A program made the position numbers and the translations under genes. From contig NZ_SLVF01000006.1 in the NCBI RefSeq assembly GCF_004345365.1, positions 372,001 through 436,000 of the forward strand: a stretch of 64,000 bases of DNA, written 5' to 3'. Shown piece by piece: positions 8,236-16,897 of the stretch (position 1 is its first letter; each line of letters starts with the position of its first letter). This DNA comes from Kribbella sp. VKM Ac-2568 (GTDB taxonomy: Bacteria; Actinomycetota; Actinomycetes; Propionibacteriales; Kribbellaceae). Below the pieces are notes generated by a model. The model was not told the origin of the DNA. It searched no databases and worked only from the letters and a program-made list of their open reading frames with translations.

Positions 8236-9042
8236 TCAGAGCCGGTAGGTGCGGCAGACCTCGTCACCGAGACCTGAACCCACCAGCGGCAGGGCAGAGT
8301 CGTCGAGCGCGGTGTGCGGATGTGCAGCAGCGATGGGGATTCCAGTAGCGGCCGCTAGAGCCAGTACTTCGCGCCGGGAGGTCACGGCAACCACGGGGTC
8401 CCGCTCGTACACGTAGGTCAGCTCGGGCCACCGCGCCTGCGCCGGGTGCACCAGTACGTCTCCGCCGAGTACCGCCCGCTGAGTCACCACGCACTGATGC
8501 CCAGGTGTGTGCCCTGGCGTCGGCAACAGCCGGAGCCCGTCGTCCAGCAAGGTCTCACCGTCGACGGCCCGGAGTTGCCCGGCGTCCGCGATCGGCTTGA
8601 TCAACCGCTCGTAGGTCGGCCCGCCGTGCGCGTGATCCAGCTCAGCCTGCTGCACCACGTACGTCGCGTTGCCGAAGCGCGGATGCTCCCCGGCGGTGTT
8701 CCAGCCGGCGTGGTCGAGGTGGACGTGGGTGAGGATCACCGTGTCGATGTCCGCCTCGCGCACCCCGGTGGCTTCGAGGAGCTCGGGGAGGCGCCCGGTC
8801 GTCCCCAGCCAGTTCGCCGCCTCTCCACCGGCCGGGCCGATCCCTGTGTCGACGAGGGTAGCGCCACGGTCGCTGGTCACCAGGTAGCTGTGGAAATGCA
8901 GCCACCAGCCGCCGGCGGCATCCACGTTCCCCGGGAGGTTCGCCTCGGTCCACCGCTGGTGCTCAGGCGACCACCCGGGCAGCGCTGCCTCCACAGCCTC
9001 TGGAAACACCGCCACCGCATCGCACAACACCGACACGTCCAC
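8236..9042 (-). CDS. MBL-fold metallo-hydrolase
   Basis: 268 aa. ILTHVHLDHAGW is the metal-binding HxHxDH motif of the metallo-beta-lactamase fold, with further ligands in TPGHTPGHQCV and the late AAHPH. Proteins of this kind include lactonases (AHL-lactonase-like) and alkylsulfatase-like hydrolases; the TLVDTGIGP strand before the motif is also standard. GTG start. No neighbouring gene points to the substrate. Confidence 0.88.
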   Translation of the reverse strand: MDVSVLCDAVAVFPEAVEAALPGWSPEHQRWTEANLPGNVDAAGGWWLHFHSYLVTSDRGATLVDTGIGPAGGEAANWLGTTGRLPELLEATGVREADIDTVILTHVHLDHAGWNTAGEHPRFGNATYVVQQAELDHAHGGPTYERLIKPIADAGQLRAVDGETLLDDGLRLLPTPGHTPGHQCVVTQRAVLGGDVLVHPAQARWPELTYVYERDPVVAVTSRREVLALAAATGIPIAAAHPHTALDDSALPLVGSGLGDEVCRTYRL

Positions 9043-9153
9043 GCGAACCCCCTGACCAGCAAGCGGATGCAGCTGACCTCACGCTAGATCAAGGCAGAAG
9101 CTTTCACGGGGGCGAGGGTGCCCCGGGCAGTCGCGCCATCCTGGTGAGGGCGG

Positions 9154-9750
9154 TCAAGGCAGGACCATCCAGGCGGCGAGGGTGGTCATGACGAGGGCGA
9201 TGCCGGCGTCGAGGAACTGCCAGGCGCGGGGCCGGGCGAAGACGGGTCCGAGCTTGCGGGCCAGGAACCCGAGCGCGAAGAACCACCCGAAGCTGGCGGC
9301 GACCGCGCCGACACCGTAGAGCCAGCGCCCGTCGGAGCCCCGCTGGTTCGCCAACGCCCCGAGCAGCACGACGGTGTCGAGATAGACGTGCGGGTTGAGA
9401 TATGTGAACCCGAGACAGGTCAGTACGACGCTGCGCAACGCGGCCGGCGCGTGATCCGCCGGGCTCATCAGGCCCGGGTTGATCGCCCGCCGCGCCGCGA
9501 TCACGGCGTATCCGAAGAGGAAGGCGGCACCGCCGTACTTCGCGATGTTCAGCGCGAGGGGGCTGCTGGTCAGGAGCGCTCCGAGGCCGGCGATTCCGCC
9601 TGAGATCAGGAGAGCGTCGGAGAGGGCGCACGTCAGCACCACCGGCAGGACGTGCTCGCGGCGCAGCCCCTGACGCAGTACGAACGCGTTCTGCGCTCCG
9701 ATCGCAACGATCAGGGATAGCGACGTGGCAAAGCCGGCGAGTAGGGGCAT
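9154..9750 (-). CDS. lysE: LysE/ArgO-type amino acid exporter
   Basis: 198 aa with about six membrane helices. The N-terminal SLIVAIGAQNAFVLRQGLRR is characteristic of LysE/ArgO basic amino acid exporters. It lies divergent from a LysG/ArgP-type regulator across 91 bp, the standard lysG-lysE arrangement in which lysine, arginine or histidine acting through the regulator induces export. Specificity for lysine versus arginine is not decided by sequence here. Confidence 0.9.
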   Translation of the reverse strand: MPLLAGFATSLSLIVAIGAQNAFVLRQGLRREHVLPVVLTCALSDALLISGGIAGLGALLTSSPLALNIAKYGGAAFLFGYAVIAARRAINPGLMSPADHAPAALRSVVLTCLGFTYLNPHVYLDTVVLLGALANQRGSDGRWLYGVGAVAASFGWFFALGFLARKLGPVFARPRAWQFLDAGIALVMTTLAAWMVLP

Positions 9751-9841
9751 GTCTCGACCGTAGGGTCGACCGGACAGGTATTCCAGCTAAAGATTCTTCA
9801 TCACCATTAGTTGGGCTTCATCGACGAATAGACTCCGCAGT

Positions 9842-10729
9842 ATGCAGATCGATGCAGCGCAACTGGACACCTTTGCGGCCGTGATCGACGAGGGCAGCTT
9901 CGACGCGGCCGCGCGGCGCCTGCAGGTCACCCCGTCGGCCGTCAGCCAGCGGATCAAGGCGCTGGAGAGCCACCTGGGGCAGGTGTTGATCCAGCGGACC
10001 AAGCCGGCCCGGAGTACAGACGCGGGGGAGGCGCTGCTCCGGCTCGCACGGCAGGTGTCGCTGTTGGAGTCCGAGGCGATCGCCGCGGTCAAGGGCAAGG
10101 CGGAAGGCCTGCGGCTGCCGATCGCGGTGAACGCGGACTCGCTGAACGGCTGGTTCCTGCCCGCGTTGCTCGCAGTACCCACGGAGTTGGTGACCGCGTT
10201 CGACCTTCGTCAGGAGGATCAGGACCACTCGGCCGAACTGCTCCGGAACGGCACGGTACTCGCCGCGGTGACAGCCGACCCGCGGCCCGTGCAGGGCTGC
10301 CGGATCCGGGCGCTCGGGAAGATGCGCTACCTGTCGACCGCGAGCCCGGAGTTCGCCGAGCGCTGGTTGACCGGGCGGCCGCTCCCCGAGGCGCTCGCGG
10401 TGGCGCCGATGATGGTGTTCAACCCGAAGGACATGCTGCAACACCGGTTGATCCGCAAGGTCACCCGCCGTCGGCTCGACCCGCCGGTGCACTCGATCCC
10501 GGCGCCGGGGCCGTTCGTCCGGGCGATCCGCCTCGGGCTTGGCTGGGGGATGATCGAGGAGGAGGTCGTCGAGCAGGATCTTGCCGCCGGCCGCCTGGTA
10601 GAGGTTGCCCAAGGCAAATATGTGGACGTGCCGCTCTACTGGCAACATTGGAAACTCGAATCGGCCGTTCTCACCGCCCTCACCACCGCGGTCCTCCAAG
10701 CGGCCCACTCGGGCCTCCGGACCTCCTGA
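9842..10729 (+). CDS. lysG: LysR-family regulator, LysG/ArgP type
   Basis: 295 aa. N-terminal winged HTH (LDTFAAVIDEGSFDAAARRL, TPSAVSQRIKALESHLGQVL) with the ArgP/LysG feature LIQRTKPARSTDAGEAL, followed by a LysR substrate-binding domain. It probably senses basic amino acids and activates the divergent lysE. ATG 9842 lies close to the promoter region, and the leader is short. The assignment rests on the conserved regulator-exporter pairing as well as sequence. Confidence 0.9.
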   Translation: MQIDAAQLDTFAAVIDEGSFDAAARRLQVTPSAVSQRIKALESHLGQVLIQRTKPARSTDAGEALLRLARQVSLLESEAIAAVKGKAEGLRLPIAVNADSLNGWFLPALLAVPTELVTAFDLRQEDQDHSAELLRNGTVLAAVTADPRPVQGCRIRALGKMRYLSTASPEFAERWLTGRPLPEALAVAPMMVFNPKDMLQHRLIRKVTRRRLDPPVHSIPAPGPFVRAIRLGLGWGMIEEEVVEQDLAAGRLVEVAQGKYVDVPLYWQHWKLESAVLTALTTAVLQAAHSGLRTS

Positions 10730-10783
10730 GATCCGGCCGGAGATCGGCTGGGGAGATGGTGGCGATGCGGCTAGGGTCAGAGC

Positions 10784-10978
10784 ATGAAGAAGGCTGTGTT
10801 CGTGGCGCTGGGGGTCCTACTCACGGTGGTGGGCGTCATCTGGGCGCTGCAGGGGCTCGGGTATATCGGCGGCAGCTCGATGACCGGGAGCTCCCTCTGG
10901 GCGATCGTCGGGCCGATCGTCGCCGCGTTCGGGGTATCCCTGATCTACGTCACCGTCCGGGGTCCGCAGAAGCGGTAG
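10784..10978 (+). CDS. Small two-helix membrane protein
   Basis: 64 aa with two hydrophobic segments (residues ~4-26 and ~36-58) separated by a Ser/Gly turn (GGSSMTGSSL). It starts with MKK and ends with basic residues, so both termini are probably cytoplasmic. Such small actinobacterial membrane proteins have no assigned function. Its 3' end overlaps the convergent SCO6745-like gene by 29 bp. Confidence 0.7.
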   Translation: MKKAVFVALGVLLTVVGVIWALQGLGYIGGSSMTGSSLWAIVGPIVAAFGVSLIYVTVRGPQKR

Positions 10979-11843
10979 GCGGCAGTTCCTCCGGTTCCCA
11001 GCGCATGGCCATCGGGTTGTCGGGTGGGACCGCGCCGGACGCCATGATCATGCCGCTGATCGGGCGGATCAACCGGTCGAGTTCCGCCGCGGCCTCGTCG
11101 CCGAAGGCTGACCAGCCCTGCTCGGCCAACCTGTCGGTCGTGTCCTCGACCTGCTGACGCAGCGCGCGACCCGCCTCGGTCAGCACTCCGTCCGCGTCGA
11201 GCAGGCCTCGTGACTTGAGGTCCTCCTCGGCTTCGGCCCACTCCTCGTCGCTCCAGCGCCGGTTGACCTGGAACACCTGCTTGGACGGCCCACCTGCGGC
11301 AGAGATGGTGATACACGCCTGGCACGGGCTCAACTCCGCGCCGACCAACGCAGCGACATGCCCGTCACCTCGGGACTCCCGGAGGATGGTGGTCGCCTGC
11401 CACAAGACCAGGTGCGGCTCGTCGGGCCACTCCAGCGCCGCGTTCGCCGCACCGAGCGCCCTCCCCGCTACCGGAGCCAGCTCGGCCGCCCGACGAGCCA
11501 GCTCAGCCGTACGGCGTACCGCAGTACTGGGGTCGGGCAGGAGACGGCGTACTGCGCTGTCGACCGCCTCGAGGCGAGCGGTGAGCAACTGCTCGGGCGA
11601 GGCGTAGTTCCAGGCGTCGGGAATCGCGCGGGCGACCATCGACGGGTGGAAGTTGTAGAAGAGCGCGGCGACCACGTCTGGGCCTACTGCGCCCAGGGGA
11701 GCCGCCCGGCAGCCGAAGTAGCTCATCCAGCCGCCGCGCAGGCCTAGTGCGTCAGTGGCCTGTCTGGTGTCGGGCGCGAAGTAGCTGATCGCGTGGTACG
11801 GCTCCAGGACTCGCCACATACGCCGGGCGCGGGACTCGCTCAT
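10950..11843 (-). CDS. SCO6745 family protein
   Basis: 297 aa. The start RRMWRVLEPYHAISYFAPD, then GLRGGWMSYFGCRAAPLG and VVAALFYNFHPSMVARAIP, is the conserved pattern of the SCO6745 (SalK-like) family, found widely in actinobacteria. Its C-terminal half contains a winged-helix-like segment (NRRWSDEEWAEAEEDLKSRG). Function unknown; a DNA-binding or regulatory role is guessed from that segment. ATG at 11843 is used; a TTG four codons upstream is possible. Confidence 0.75.
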   Translation of the reverse strand: MSESRARRMWRVLEPYHAISYFAPDTRQATDALGLRGGWMSYFGCRAAPLGAVGPDVVAALFYNFHPSMVARAIPDAWNYASPEQLLTARLEAVDSAVRRLLPDPSTAVRRTAELARRAAELAPVAGRALGAANAALEWPDEPHLVLWQATTILRESRGDGHVAALVGAELSPCQACITISAAGGPSKQVFQVNRRWSDEEWAEAEEDLKSRGLLDADGVLTEAGRALRQQVEDTTDRLAEQGWSAFGDEAAAELDRLIRPISGMIMASGAVPPDNPMAMRWEPEELPPTASADPGR

Positions 11844-11911
11844 GAGCCGATCCAAGCAGACTTTCCCCTCCGATTGGACTGCACCGGTATGGTGCGGCCA
11901 AGGTGTGCGAT

Positions 11912-12307
11912 ATGAGCATCCGGGTGCAGTGTGTGAACTACGACGCGATCGATCCGGCCGCGCAGGCGCGGTTCTGGGCCGACGTGCTGGGGTGGCGGAT
12001 CACCTTCGAGAACGAGAAGGAGTCCGTGCTCGAGCCGCCGGAGGGCAGCCCCGAGGACGGCATCGTGCCGGACATCCTGTTCCTGCGGGTGCCCGCGGAC
12101 GAGGCCAAGGCGGTCAAGAACCGCGTGCACATGGACCTCCGACCGGAGGACCAGGCGGCCGAGGAGGCCCGGATCGTGGCGCTCGGCGGCCGTCGGACCT
12201 CGATCGGCCAGGACGAGTCCGCCTCCTGGATCGTGATGGCCGACCCCGAAGGCAACGAGTTCTGCCTGCTCCGGGCTTTCACCGCGGAGGAACTAGCCTC
12301 CTTCTGA
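11912..12307 (+). CDS. VOC (glyoxalase-like) family protein
   Basis: 131 aa single VOC domain. VNYDAIDPAAQARFWADVLG is the opening strand-helix and VMADPEGNEFCLL the closing one. Motif KNRVHMDLRPED is shared with the VOC protein at 39886-40287 (KNRVHLDLEPDG), so the two belong to one paralogous subfamily. Possible roles are glyoxalase, dioxygenase or drug-binding; no metal-ligand set is decisive. ATG at 11912 is preferred over GTG 11903. Confidence 0.83.
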   Translation: MSIRVQCVNYDAIDPAAQARFWADVLGWRITFENEKESVLEPPEGSPEDGIVPDILFLRVPADEAKAVKNRVHMDLRPEDQAAEEARIVALGGRRTSIGQDESASWIVMADPEGNEFCLLRAFTAEELASF

Positions 12308-12317
12308 ACAGCCCTCA

Positions 12318-12373
12318 CGATCAGGACGGAGTGATCAGAACGGCCTGATCAGAGCGGGGTGATCAGAGTGCGC
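12318..12373. repeat. Four tandem 14-bp units around TGATCA
   Basis: Units start at 12318, 12332, 12346 and 12360, with consensus TGATCAGARCGGNN (first unit CGATCAGG). Each holds the 6-bp palindrome TGATCA or a variant. The array fills the convergent gap between the VOC and GNAT genes and contains the GNAT stop codon. Confidence 0.7.
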
Positions 12374-12860
12374 GGTGCATGACGTGGAGGCCTACGTAGC
12401 CGTGGGTGGGGTGGTGGAAGGCTTCGGGGACGGTGCCGATGATCTGGAAGCCGAGGGCCTGCCAGAGCTTCACGGCCGCCTCGTTCGTCTCGACCACCGC
12501 GTTGAACTGGATCGAGCGGAAGCCCTCCCGGCCGGCCCAATCGATCATGTCCTCGCAGAGAGCCCGGCCAACGCCCTTCCCACGAGCTGACGCGTCGACC
12601 ATGAAGCTGGCGCTCGCGACGTGCGCGCCGGGTCCCGGCCGGTTCGGGTACATGTTGGCGCTGCCCAGGACCGTGCCGTCGGCATCGACCGCGACGCTGG
12701 TCCGGGCCTGCGGCGAGTTCGACGGGGCCATCCAGAGCGACTCGGCCTGCTCCCTCGTCATCGACGGGTCGTAGGCGTAGGTCTCCTGGGCGGTGACGAT
12801 CTGGTGGAAGAACGGCCAGATCGCCGGCCAGTCGCCGGCAGTCGCGTCTCGGATCTCCAC
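12363..12860 (-). CDS. GNAT N-acetyltransferase
   Basis: 165 aa. The acetyl-CoA pyrophosphate loop ARGKGVGRALCEDMIDWA is clear, followed by FNAVVETNEAAVKLWQALGF (motif B). It resembles phosphinothricin/methionine-sulfoximine-type and ribosomal-protein-type acetyltransferases. GTG start. The acceptor substrate is unknown. Its stop codon lies in the 14-bp repeat array. Confidence 0.88.
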   Translation of the reverse strand: MEIRDATAGDWPAIWPFFHQIVTAQETYAYDPSMTREQAESLWMAPSNSPQARTSVAVDADGTVLGSANMYPNRPGPGAHVASASFMVDASARGKGVGRALCEDMIDWAGREGFRSIQFNAVVETNEAAVKLWQALGFQIIGTVPEAFHHPTHGYVGLHVMHRAL

Positions 12861-12983
12861 AGCAGCCCTTCTCTTCAGCCCGGCTCCACCTGGCGAGCAA
12901 GGATTCTCGGTGTGCGAAAAGCATCACGCGTTGAGCGGTGGATGCCAACTGGATTCCGCGCCGCGCGGATAGCATCGCGGGGG

Positions 12984-14204
12984 ATGACAAACACCGTTGT
13001 CCATGGGTTGCCGCGCTGGAGTCTGGCCGTGCCCCCGCTCGCTCTCGTCGTCCTGGTGCTGACCTGGGGCCGCGACCTCGGCGCAGTGCTGATCGTCCTC
13101 GTCTGCCTGGGTCTCGGCGCCGCGGTGATCGCCGCCGTCCACCATGCCGAGGTCGTCGCCCATCGCGTCGGCGAACCGTTCGGCACGCTGATCCTGGCCC
13201 TCGCGGTGACCGTGATCGAGGTCGCGCTGATCGTGACGCTGATGGCGTCAGGCGGGGACAAGGCGGCCTCGCTGGCCCGCGACACGGTCTTCGCCGCGGT
13301 GATGATCACCTGCAACGGGATCGTCGGACTCGCGCTGGTGGTCGGGTCGGTCCGGCACACGACGCAGCAGTTCCGGGTGCACGCGTCGGGGAGCGCACTC
13401 GCCGTGATGACCGCGCTGGTCACGCTCAGCCTCGTACTGCCGACGTTCACCACCAGTACTCCGGGGGCCACCTTCAGCCCGGCCCAGCTCGCGTTTGCCG
13501 GGGTGGCGTCGCTGGCGATGTACGGAGTCTTCGTCTTCGTCCAGACGATCCGGCACCGCGACTACTTCCTCCCGGTGGCCGCCGAAGAGACCGCAGCGGT
13601 TGGGGTCGGGACGGTCGCGGGGGCTTCCGCCGGGGCGGGCCAAGATGGCGCGGCAGCCGGGGCCGGCTCGGAGGCCGAGAAGGTGTCGATCGCGGCCGAT
13701 CTTGTAGATGACGAGGAGGACGGGGAGGTGCACGCGGCGGCGCCGACTGGGCGGGTCGCGGTGCTCAGCCTGAGCTTGCTCTTCGTGTGCCTGATCGCGG
13801 TCGTCGGCCTGGCGAAGACGGTCTCACCGAAGCTCGAGGACGCGGTCGAGTCGGCTGGTGCTCCGGTGGCCGTGGTCGGCGTCGTCATCGCCTTGCTGGT
13901 GCTGCTCCCGGAAACCGTCGCCGCGGTCCGCGCCGCCCTGCGGAACAGGCTGCAGACGAGCCTGAACCTCGCACTCGGATCGGCCCTGGCCAGCATCGGG
14001 CTGACCATCCCGGCGATCGCGGTCGCGTCCATCTGGCTCAGCGGCCCGCTGGTCCTTGGCCTCGGCGGCACGGAGATGGTCCTGTTCGCGCTGACGGTGA
14101 TCGTCAGCATGCTGACGCTGGCGACCGGCCGGGCCACGCTGCTCCAGGGCGCGGTCCACCTGATGATCTTCAGCTCCTTCGTCTTCCTTGCGGTCAGCCC
14201 GTAG
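12984..14204 (+). CDS. Calcium/cation:proton antiporter (CaCA, ChaA-type)
   Basis: 406 aa with ~11 membrane segments in two halves. GEPFGTLILALAVTVIEVAL matches the first alpha-repeat of the CaCA superfamily; the second repeat is LGSALASIGLTIPAIAVA. The central loop (~residues 195-250) is acidic and Gly/Ala-rich, typical for the CAX/ChaA hinge. It probably exports Ca2+, Na+ or K+ in exchange for protons. ATG 12984 follows GGGG. Shorter or longer starts upstream lack coding character. Confidence 0.88.
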   Translation: MTNTVVHGLPRWSLAVPPLALVVLVLTWGRDLGAVLIVLVCLGLGAAVIAAVHHAEVVAHRVGEPFGTLILALAVTVIEVALIVTLMASGGDKAASLARDTVFAAVMITCNGIVGLALVVGSVRHTTQQFRVHASGSALAVMTALVTLSLVLPTFTTSTPGATFSPAQLAFAGVASLAMYGVFVFVQTIRHRDYFLPVAAEETAAVGVGTVAGASAGAGQDGAAAGAGSEAEKVSIAADLVDDEEDGEVHAAAPTGRVAVLSLSLLFVCLIAVVGLAKTVSPKLEDAVESAGAPVAVVGVVIALLVLLPETVAAVRAALRNRLQTSLNLALGSALASIGLTIPAIAVASIWLSGPLVLGLGGTEMVLFALTVIVSMLTLATGRATLLQGAVHLMIFSSFVFLAVSP

Positions 14205-14210
14205 GCCGGC

Positions 14211-15647
14211 TCAGAGGCCGCCGAGGTAGTCGACGACGTGCTGCTGGTGGTTGTGCTCGGCCCAGCCCTGCGGAGTGCTGTTGTACCCACAGTCGCGGAT
14301 GGTCGGGTCGGCCCCGAGCTCGATCAGCTTCTTCACCGTCTCCAGATGCCCGTGGAACGCCGCCTGGTGCAGCGGCGTGTTCATCCCGAGCACGTTCAGG
14401 TCGAACCCCAGTTCCTTCAACGGCTCCAGCGCCTCGGTCCGGCCGAGCTCGGCCGCCCGCAACGGAAGGAAGCGATTGCGCTGCACCGCCCGGGCCGCCA
14501 GGTCGCTGTCAGCCTCGAAAGAGCTGCCCTGCATGACCGCGGCGTACAGCTCATGAACGTCGTCGAGCGGCGCCGCACCATGTGCCCGCAGGAGTTCCGC
14601 GACCTCGGTGTACCCGACCACGGCGGCCAGTTCGTACGCCCGATGACCACAGAAGATCGGATGCTCGGTCCCGCGGCCGTCCGGATCGGTGCCTTGGGCA
14701 AGCACTAGTTGCACCCGGTGGAGCAGGCCTTCCGAGGACGCGAAGACCAACTCGTCCTCCAGGAGCTGTCGCGGCGTGTGATGTACGGTCGTCAACCGCT
14801 CGTGCCACGCCCCGCCATCCCCTCGGCCGAGCCCGAACTCGAGCAACAGCTCCAGGTGGTCGTCGTCGTACGGCGGCGGACACCCCGGCCCGCAGTTGTA
14901 CATCGTCTGGCTGTCGTTCGCATCGGCTCCCGCCTCGAGCAGCAGCCGGGCCAGCGCGAGCCGGCTCTGATGCGGCGGCTGATCCCCCTCACCCCGGCCG
15001 AACGCACCCGTCAACGCGGTGAACGGCGACGGCAATCCCTCCCAGAGGTACCCGGCATTCGGATCAGCACCATGAGCCAGCAGCATCCGGGCGATCTCCA
15101 CCGGCGCCTCCGGCGTCACGTCGAGGCGCGAATAACTCAAGTAGAGCAGGGATTCCCACCGATACGGACCACCCTCACGACTGGCCAGCGCGCCGTCCCG
15201 GGCCAGCTCCGCACGAACAGCCGGTACGTCGCCGGCGACAACCATCGTGTAGATGTTGCTCAGGGCAACATCAGGGAACTTCGTCAGCAGCTCGCACGCC
15301 GCGCTCCGGCGTACCGGGTCGTCGGAGCCATACTGCAGCGTGGCGAGTCGGAGGAACTCGTCGGCCCGCCGGCCAGGGGTGTCCAAGGGTCCGCCGATCG
15401 CCTGACGGTGGGGATAACGGCTGTACTGCGTGATCAGGTCGAGGTGATGCGTGAGCCTTGACCAACTGGCGAATCCGTAGCTGCGGGCGATCACCAACTG
15501 GGCATCGGCCAGGTTGCTGACGGGGTGGAACTCGGCGGCGAGTGCGACAGCCGCGGGATCCTCCGCCCTGACCTGCTTGAGCAGGGTCTTGGCCTGCTTC
15601 TTCAGGTGCTCGAGGCTCGGGGGACTGGGGAGTTGACGGGTCGGCAT
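14211..15647 (-). CDS. Ankyrin repeat domain protein
   Basis: 478 aa. Ankyrin-like units recur, for example LLEAGADANDSQ, MNTPLHQAAFHGHLETVKKL and LIELGADPTIRD near the C-terminus, plus more divergent repeats (LLAHGADPNAG; ELLRAHGAAPLDDV). The N-terminus (SLEHLKKQAKTLLKQVRAED) is helical and conserved among actinobacterial cytosolic ankyrin proteins. There is no signal peptide. It probably acts as a protein-protein interaction scaffold; partner unknown. ATG 15647 has GAGGAGG upstream. Confidence 0.87.
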   Translation of the reverse strand: MPTRQLPSPPSLEHLKKQAKTLLKQVRAEDPAAVALAAEFHPVSNLADAQLVIARSYGFASWSRLTHHLDLITQYSRYPHRQAIGGPLDTPGRRADEFLRLATLQYGSDDPVRRSAACELLTKFPDVALSNIYTMVVAGDVPAVRAELARDGALASREGGPYRWESLLYLSYSRLDVTPEAPVEIARMLLAHGADPNAGYLWEGLPSPFTALTGAFGRGEGDQPPHQSRLALARLLLEAGADANDSQTMYNCGPGCPPPYDDDHLELLLEFGLGRGDGGAWHERLTTVHHTPRQLLEDELVFASSEGLLHRVQLVLAQGTDPDGRGTEHPIFCGHRAYELAAVVGYTEVAELLRAHGAAPLDDVHELYAAVMQGSSFEADSDLAARAVQRNRFLPLRAAELGRTEALEPLKELGFDLNVLGMNTPLHQAAFHGHLETVKKLIELGADPTIRDCGYNSTPQGWAEHNHQQHVVDYLGGL

Positions 15648-15800
15648 GGCGACCTCCTCTCTACGTGCCCGCTGTCCGCGTCGTCGGGCGAGAAAGGAGG
15701 TGGCTGGCACCGCGCAAGCTCGAAACCAGGTGGGCTGAGCCCTTCCCGCGGACCGGTGGCACCCTGGGCGCCTGACGCCGATCCTACGCCCGCGCCCGGC

Positions 15801-16169
15801 TCAGGTCTTCTCCATCCACCACTCGGTGAACTCGTGCGCGCGCCCGTCCCGGTCCAGCCGGATCAGCCACAGGTTGCTGAACTCGCTCGGCGGGTCCGTC
15901 AGGTACGTCGTCCAGCCGCGGACGAAGCCGACCCCGTCGCCGAAGCCGAGCACCTGGTAGTCGAAGGTCGTCTCCCCGGGCGCGTCCGCGACCTCGAGCC
16001 AGGCGTCCACGATCGCGTCCCGGCCGAGCACCGGCTCCTCGTCCGGCCGGCGGTAGAAGGCGGCGTCCTCGGTCCACAGCGCGGCGATGTCCGCCGGATC
16101 GTTCGTCTCCCAGGCAAGCCGGTACCGCGCGATCCACCGCTCCAGCACCTTCTCCCGCATCCCTCGCAT
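15801..16169 (-). CDS. NTF2-like/SnoaL-type protein
   Basis: 122 aa. The cone fold is indicated by RWIARYRLAWETNDPADIAA, LWTEDAAFYRRP and the final FTEWWMEK strand. These small proteins are either enzymes (isomerase, hydrolase) or ligand-binding subunits. No catalytic residues can be named. In-frame ATGs at 16160 and 16169 exist; 16169 has GGCAGGA at suitable distance. Confidence 0.75.
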   Translation of the reverse strand: MRGMREKVLERWIARYRLAWETNDPADIAALWTEDAAFYRRPDEEPVLGRDAIVDAWLEVADAPGETTFDYQVLGFGDGVGFVRGWTTYLTDPPSEFSNLWLIRLDRDGRAHEFTEWWMEKT

Positions 16170-16275
16170 CACTGCATCCTGCCGCCCCACGAGCACAACC
16201 TCACGCGGGCACGCGGGCAGGGCACGCAGATCAACGCCGCGGAGGAGAGGAGACGCAGGTCACCAAGAGCAGGTG

Positions 16276-16334
16276 TTGAACGTGTTCAAAAGTTGGGTCT
16301 ACGCTCAGAGCATTGAAGAGTTGAACGTGTTCAA
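16276..16334. promoter_or_regulatory. Two identical TTGAACGTGTTCAA operators
   Basis: TTGAAC-GT-GTTCAA occurs at 16276-16289 and 16321-16334, exactly 45 bp apart, in front of the membrane-protein/TetR transcription unit. Identical sequence and the TetR gene downstream support autoregulation. Confidence 0.75.
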
Positions 16335-16354
16335 ATGGTGAGGATGAGGCGACG

Positions 16355-16792
16355 ATGACGATGACGGTGACGACGTACCTGCTCTATCTGCTGATCGCGG
16401 TACCGCTGACGATCTGGGTGGCGCGGACGCTGAGCCGGAACGGGCGGATCTTCCTGGTCGACGTGTTCCACGGCAACGCGGACTTCGCGGACGCGGTGAA
16501 CCGGCTGCTGGTGGCCGGCTTCTACCTGGTCAACCTGGGGTTCGTGACGCTGTTCCTGCGAACCGGCGACACGGTGGCCGACGCGCGCGGGCTGATCGAG
16601 GCGCTGAGCGTCAAGGTCGGCATCGTGATGGTGGTGCTGGGGGTGCTGCACCTGGTGAACGTGTGGGTCTTCAACGCGATCCGCCGCCGCAGCCGGATCG
16701 AGGAGATGACCGCGCCGCCGGTCCCGCCGAACGGGTTCGCCGGCGACCGCCCGTTGACCGGCACCCAACAGCCGACGCCTTCCGGCTACTGA
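16355..16792 (+). CDS. Small membrane protein linked to TetR
   Basis: 145 aa with three hydrophobic segments (~8-24, ~48-68, ~88-108) and a Pro-rich cytosolic tail (APPVPPNGF). Conserved-looking LVDVFHGNADFADAVNRLL lies between helices 1 and 2. Family unrecognised. It is the first gene after the double palindrome and is followed within 6 bp by a mini-ORF and then the TetR gene, so the three probably form an operon. Related actinobacterial loci carry a thiol-disulfide (DCC) protein here (recollection, not checked). Confidence 0.75.
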   Translation: MTMTVTTYLLYLLIAVPLTIWVARTLSRNGRIFLVDVFHGNADFADAVNRLLVAGFYLVNLGFVTLFLRTGDTVADARGLIEALSVKVGIVMVVLGVLHLVNVWVFNAIRRRSRIEEMTAPPVPPNGFAGDRPLTGTQQPTPSGY

Positions 16793-16798
16793 CCGATC

Positions 16799-16897
16799 AT
16801 GCAGCAGTCAGTAGTCCCGTACGACGCGCAGTGTGGCCCCTGCAGGCGGTTCAAGGAGCGGCTGGCGGCTCAGGTCTGGGTGGAGAACGACGGGTGA
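16799..16897 (+). CDS. 32-residue ORF resembling a truncated DCC/DUF393 N-terminus
   Basis: ATG 16799 to TGA 16897 encodes 32 residues including VPYDAQCGPCRRFKERLA. This is the YDxxCxxCRRF signature of the DCC family (DUF393, thioredoxin-like), but everything after the first helix is missing. The stop overlaps the TetR start as GTGA (16894-16897), so translation of the two can be coupled. It may be a decayed DCC gene kept as a leader, or simply a chance ORF; the CxxC match favours the former. Confidence 0.5.
   Translation: MQQSVVPYDAQCGPCRRFKERLAAQVWVENDG

Noticed and set aside
15690-15780. Possible T-box leader (GGTGGCTGGCACCGCG on the plus strand)
   Set aside because: The T-box core AGGGTGGNACCGCG is imperfect, and no plus-strand gene follows; both neighbouring genes are on the minus strand.
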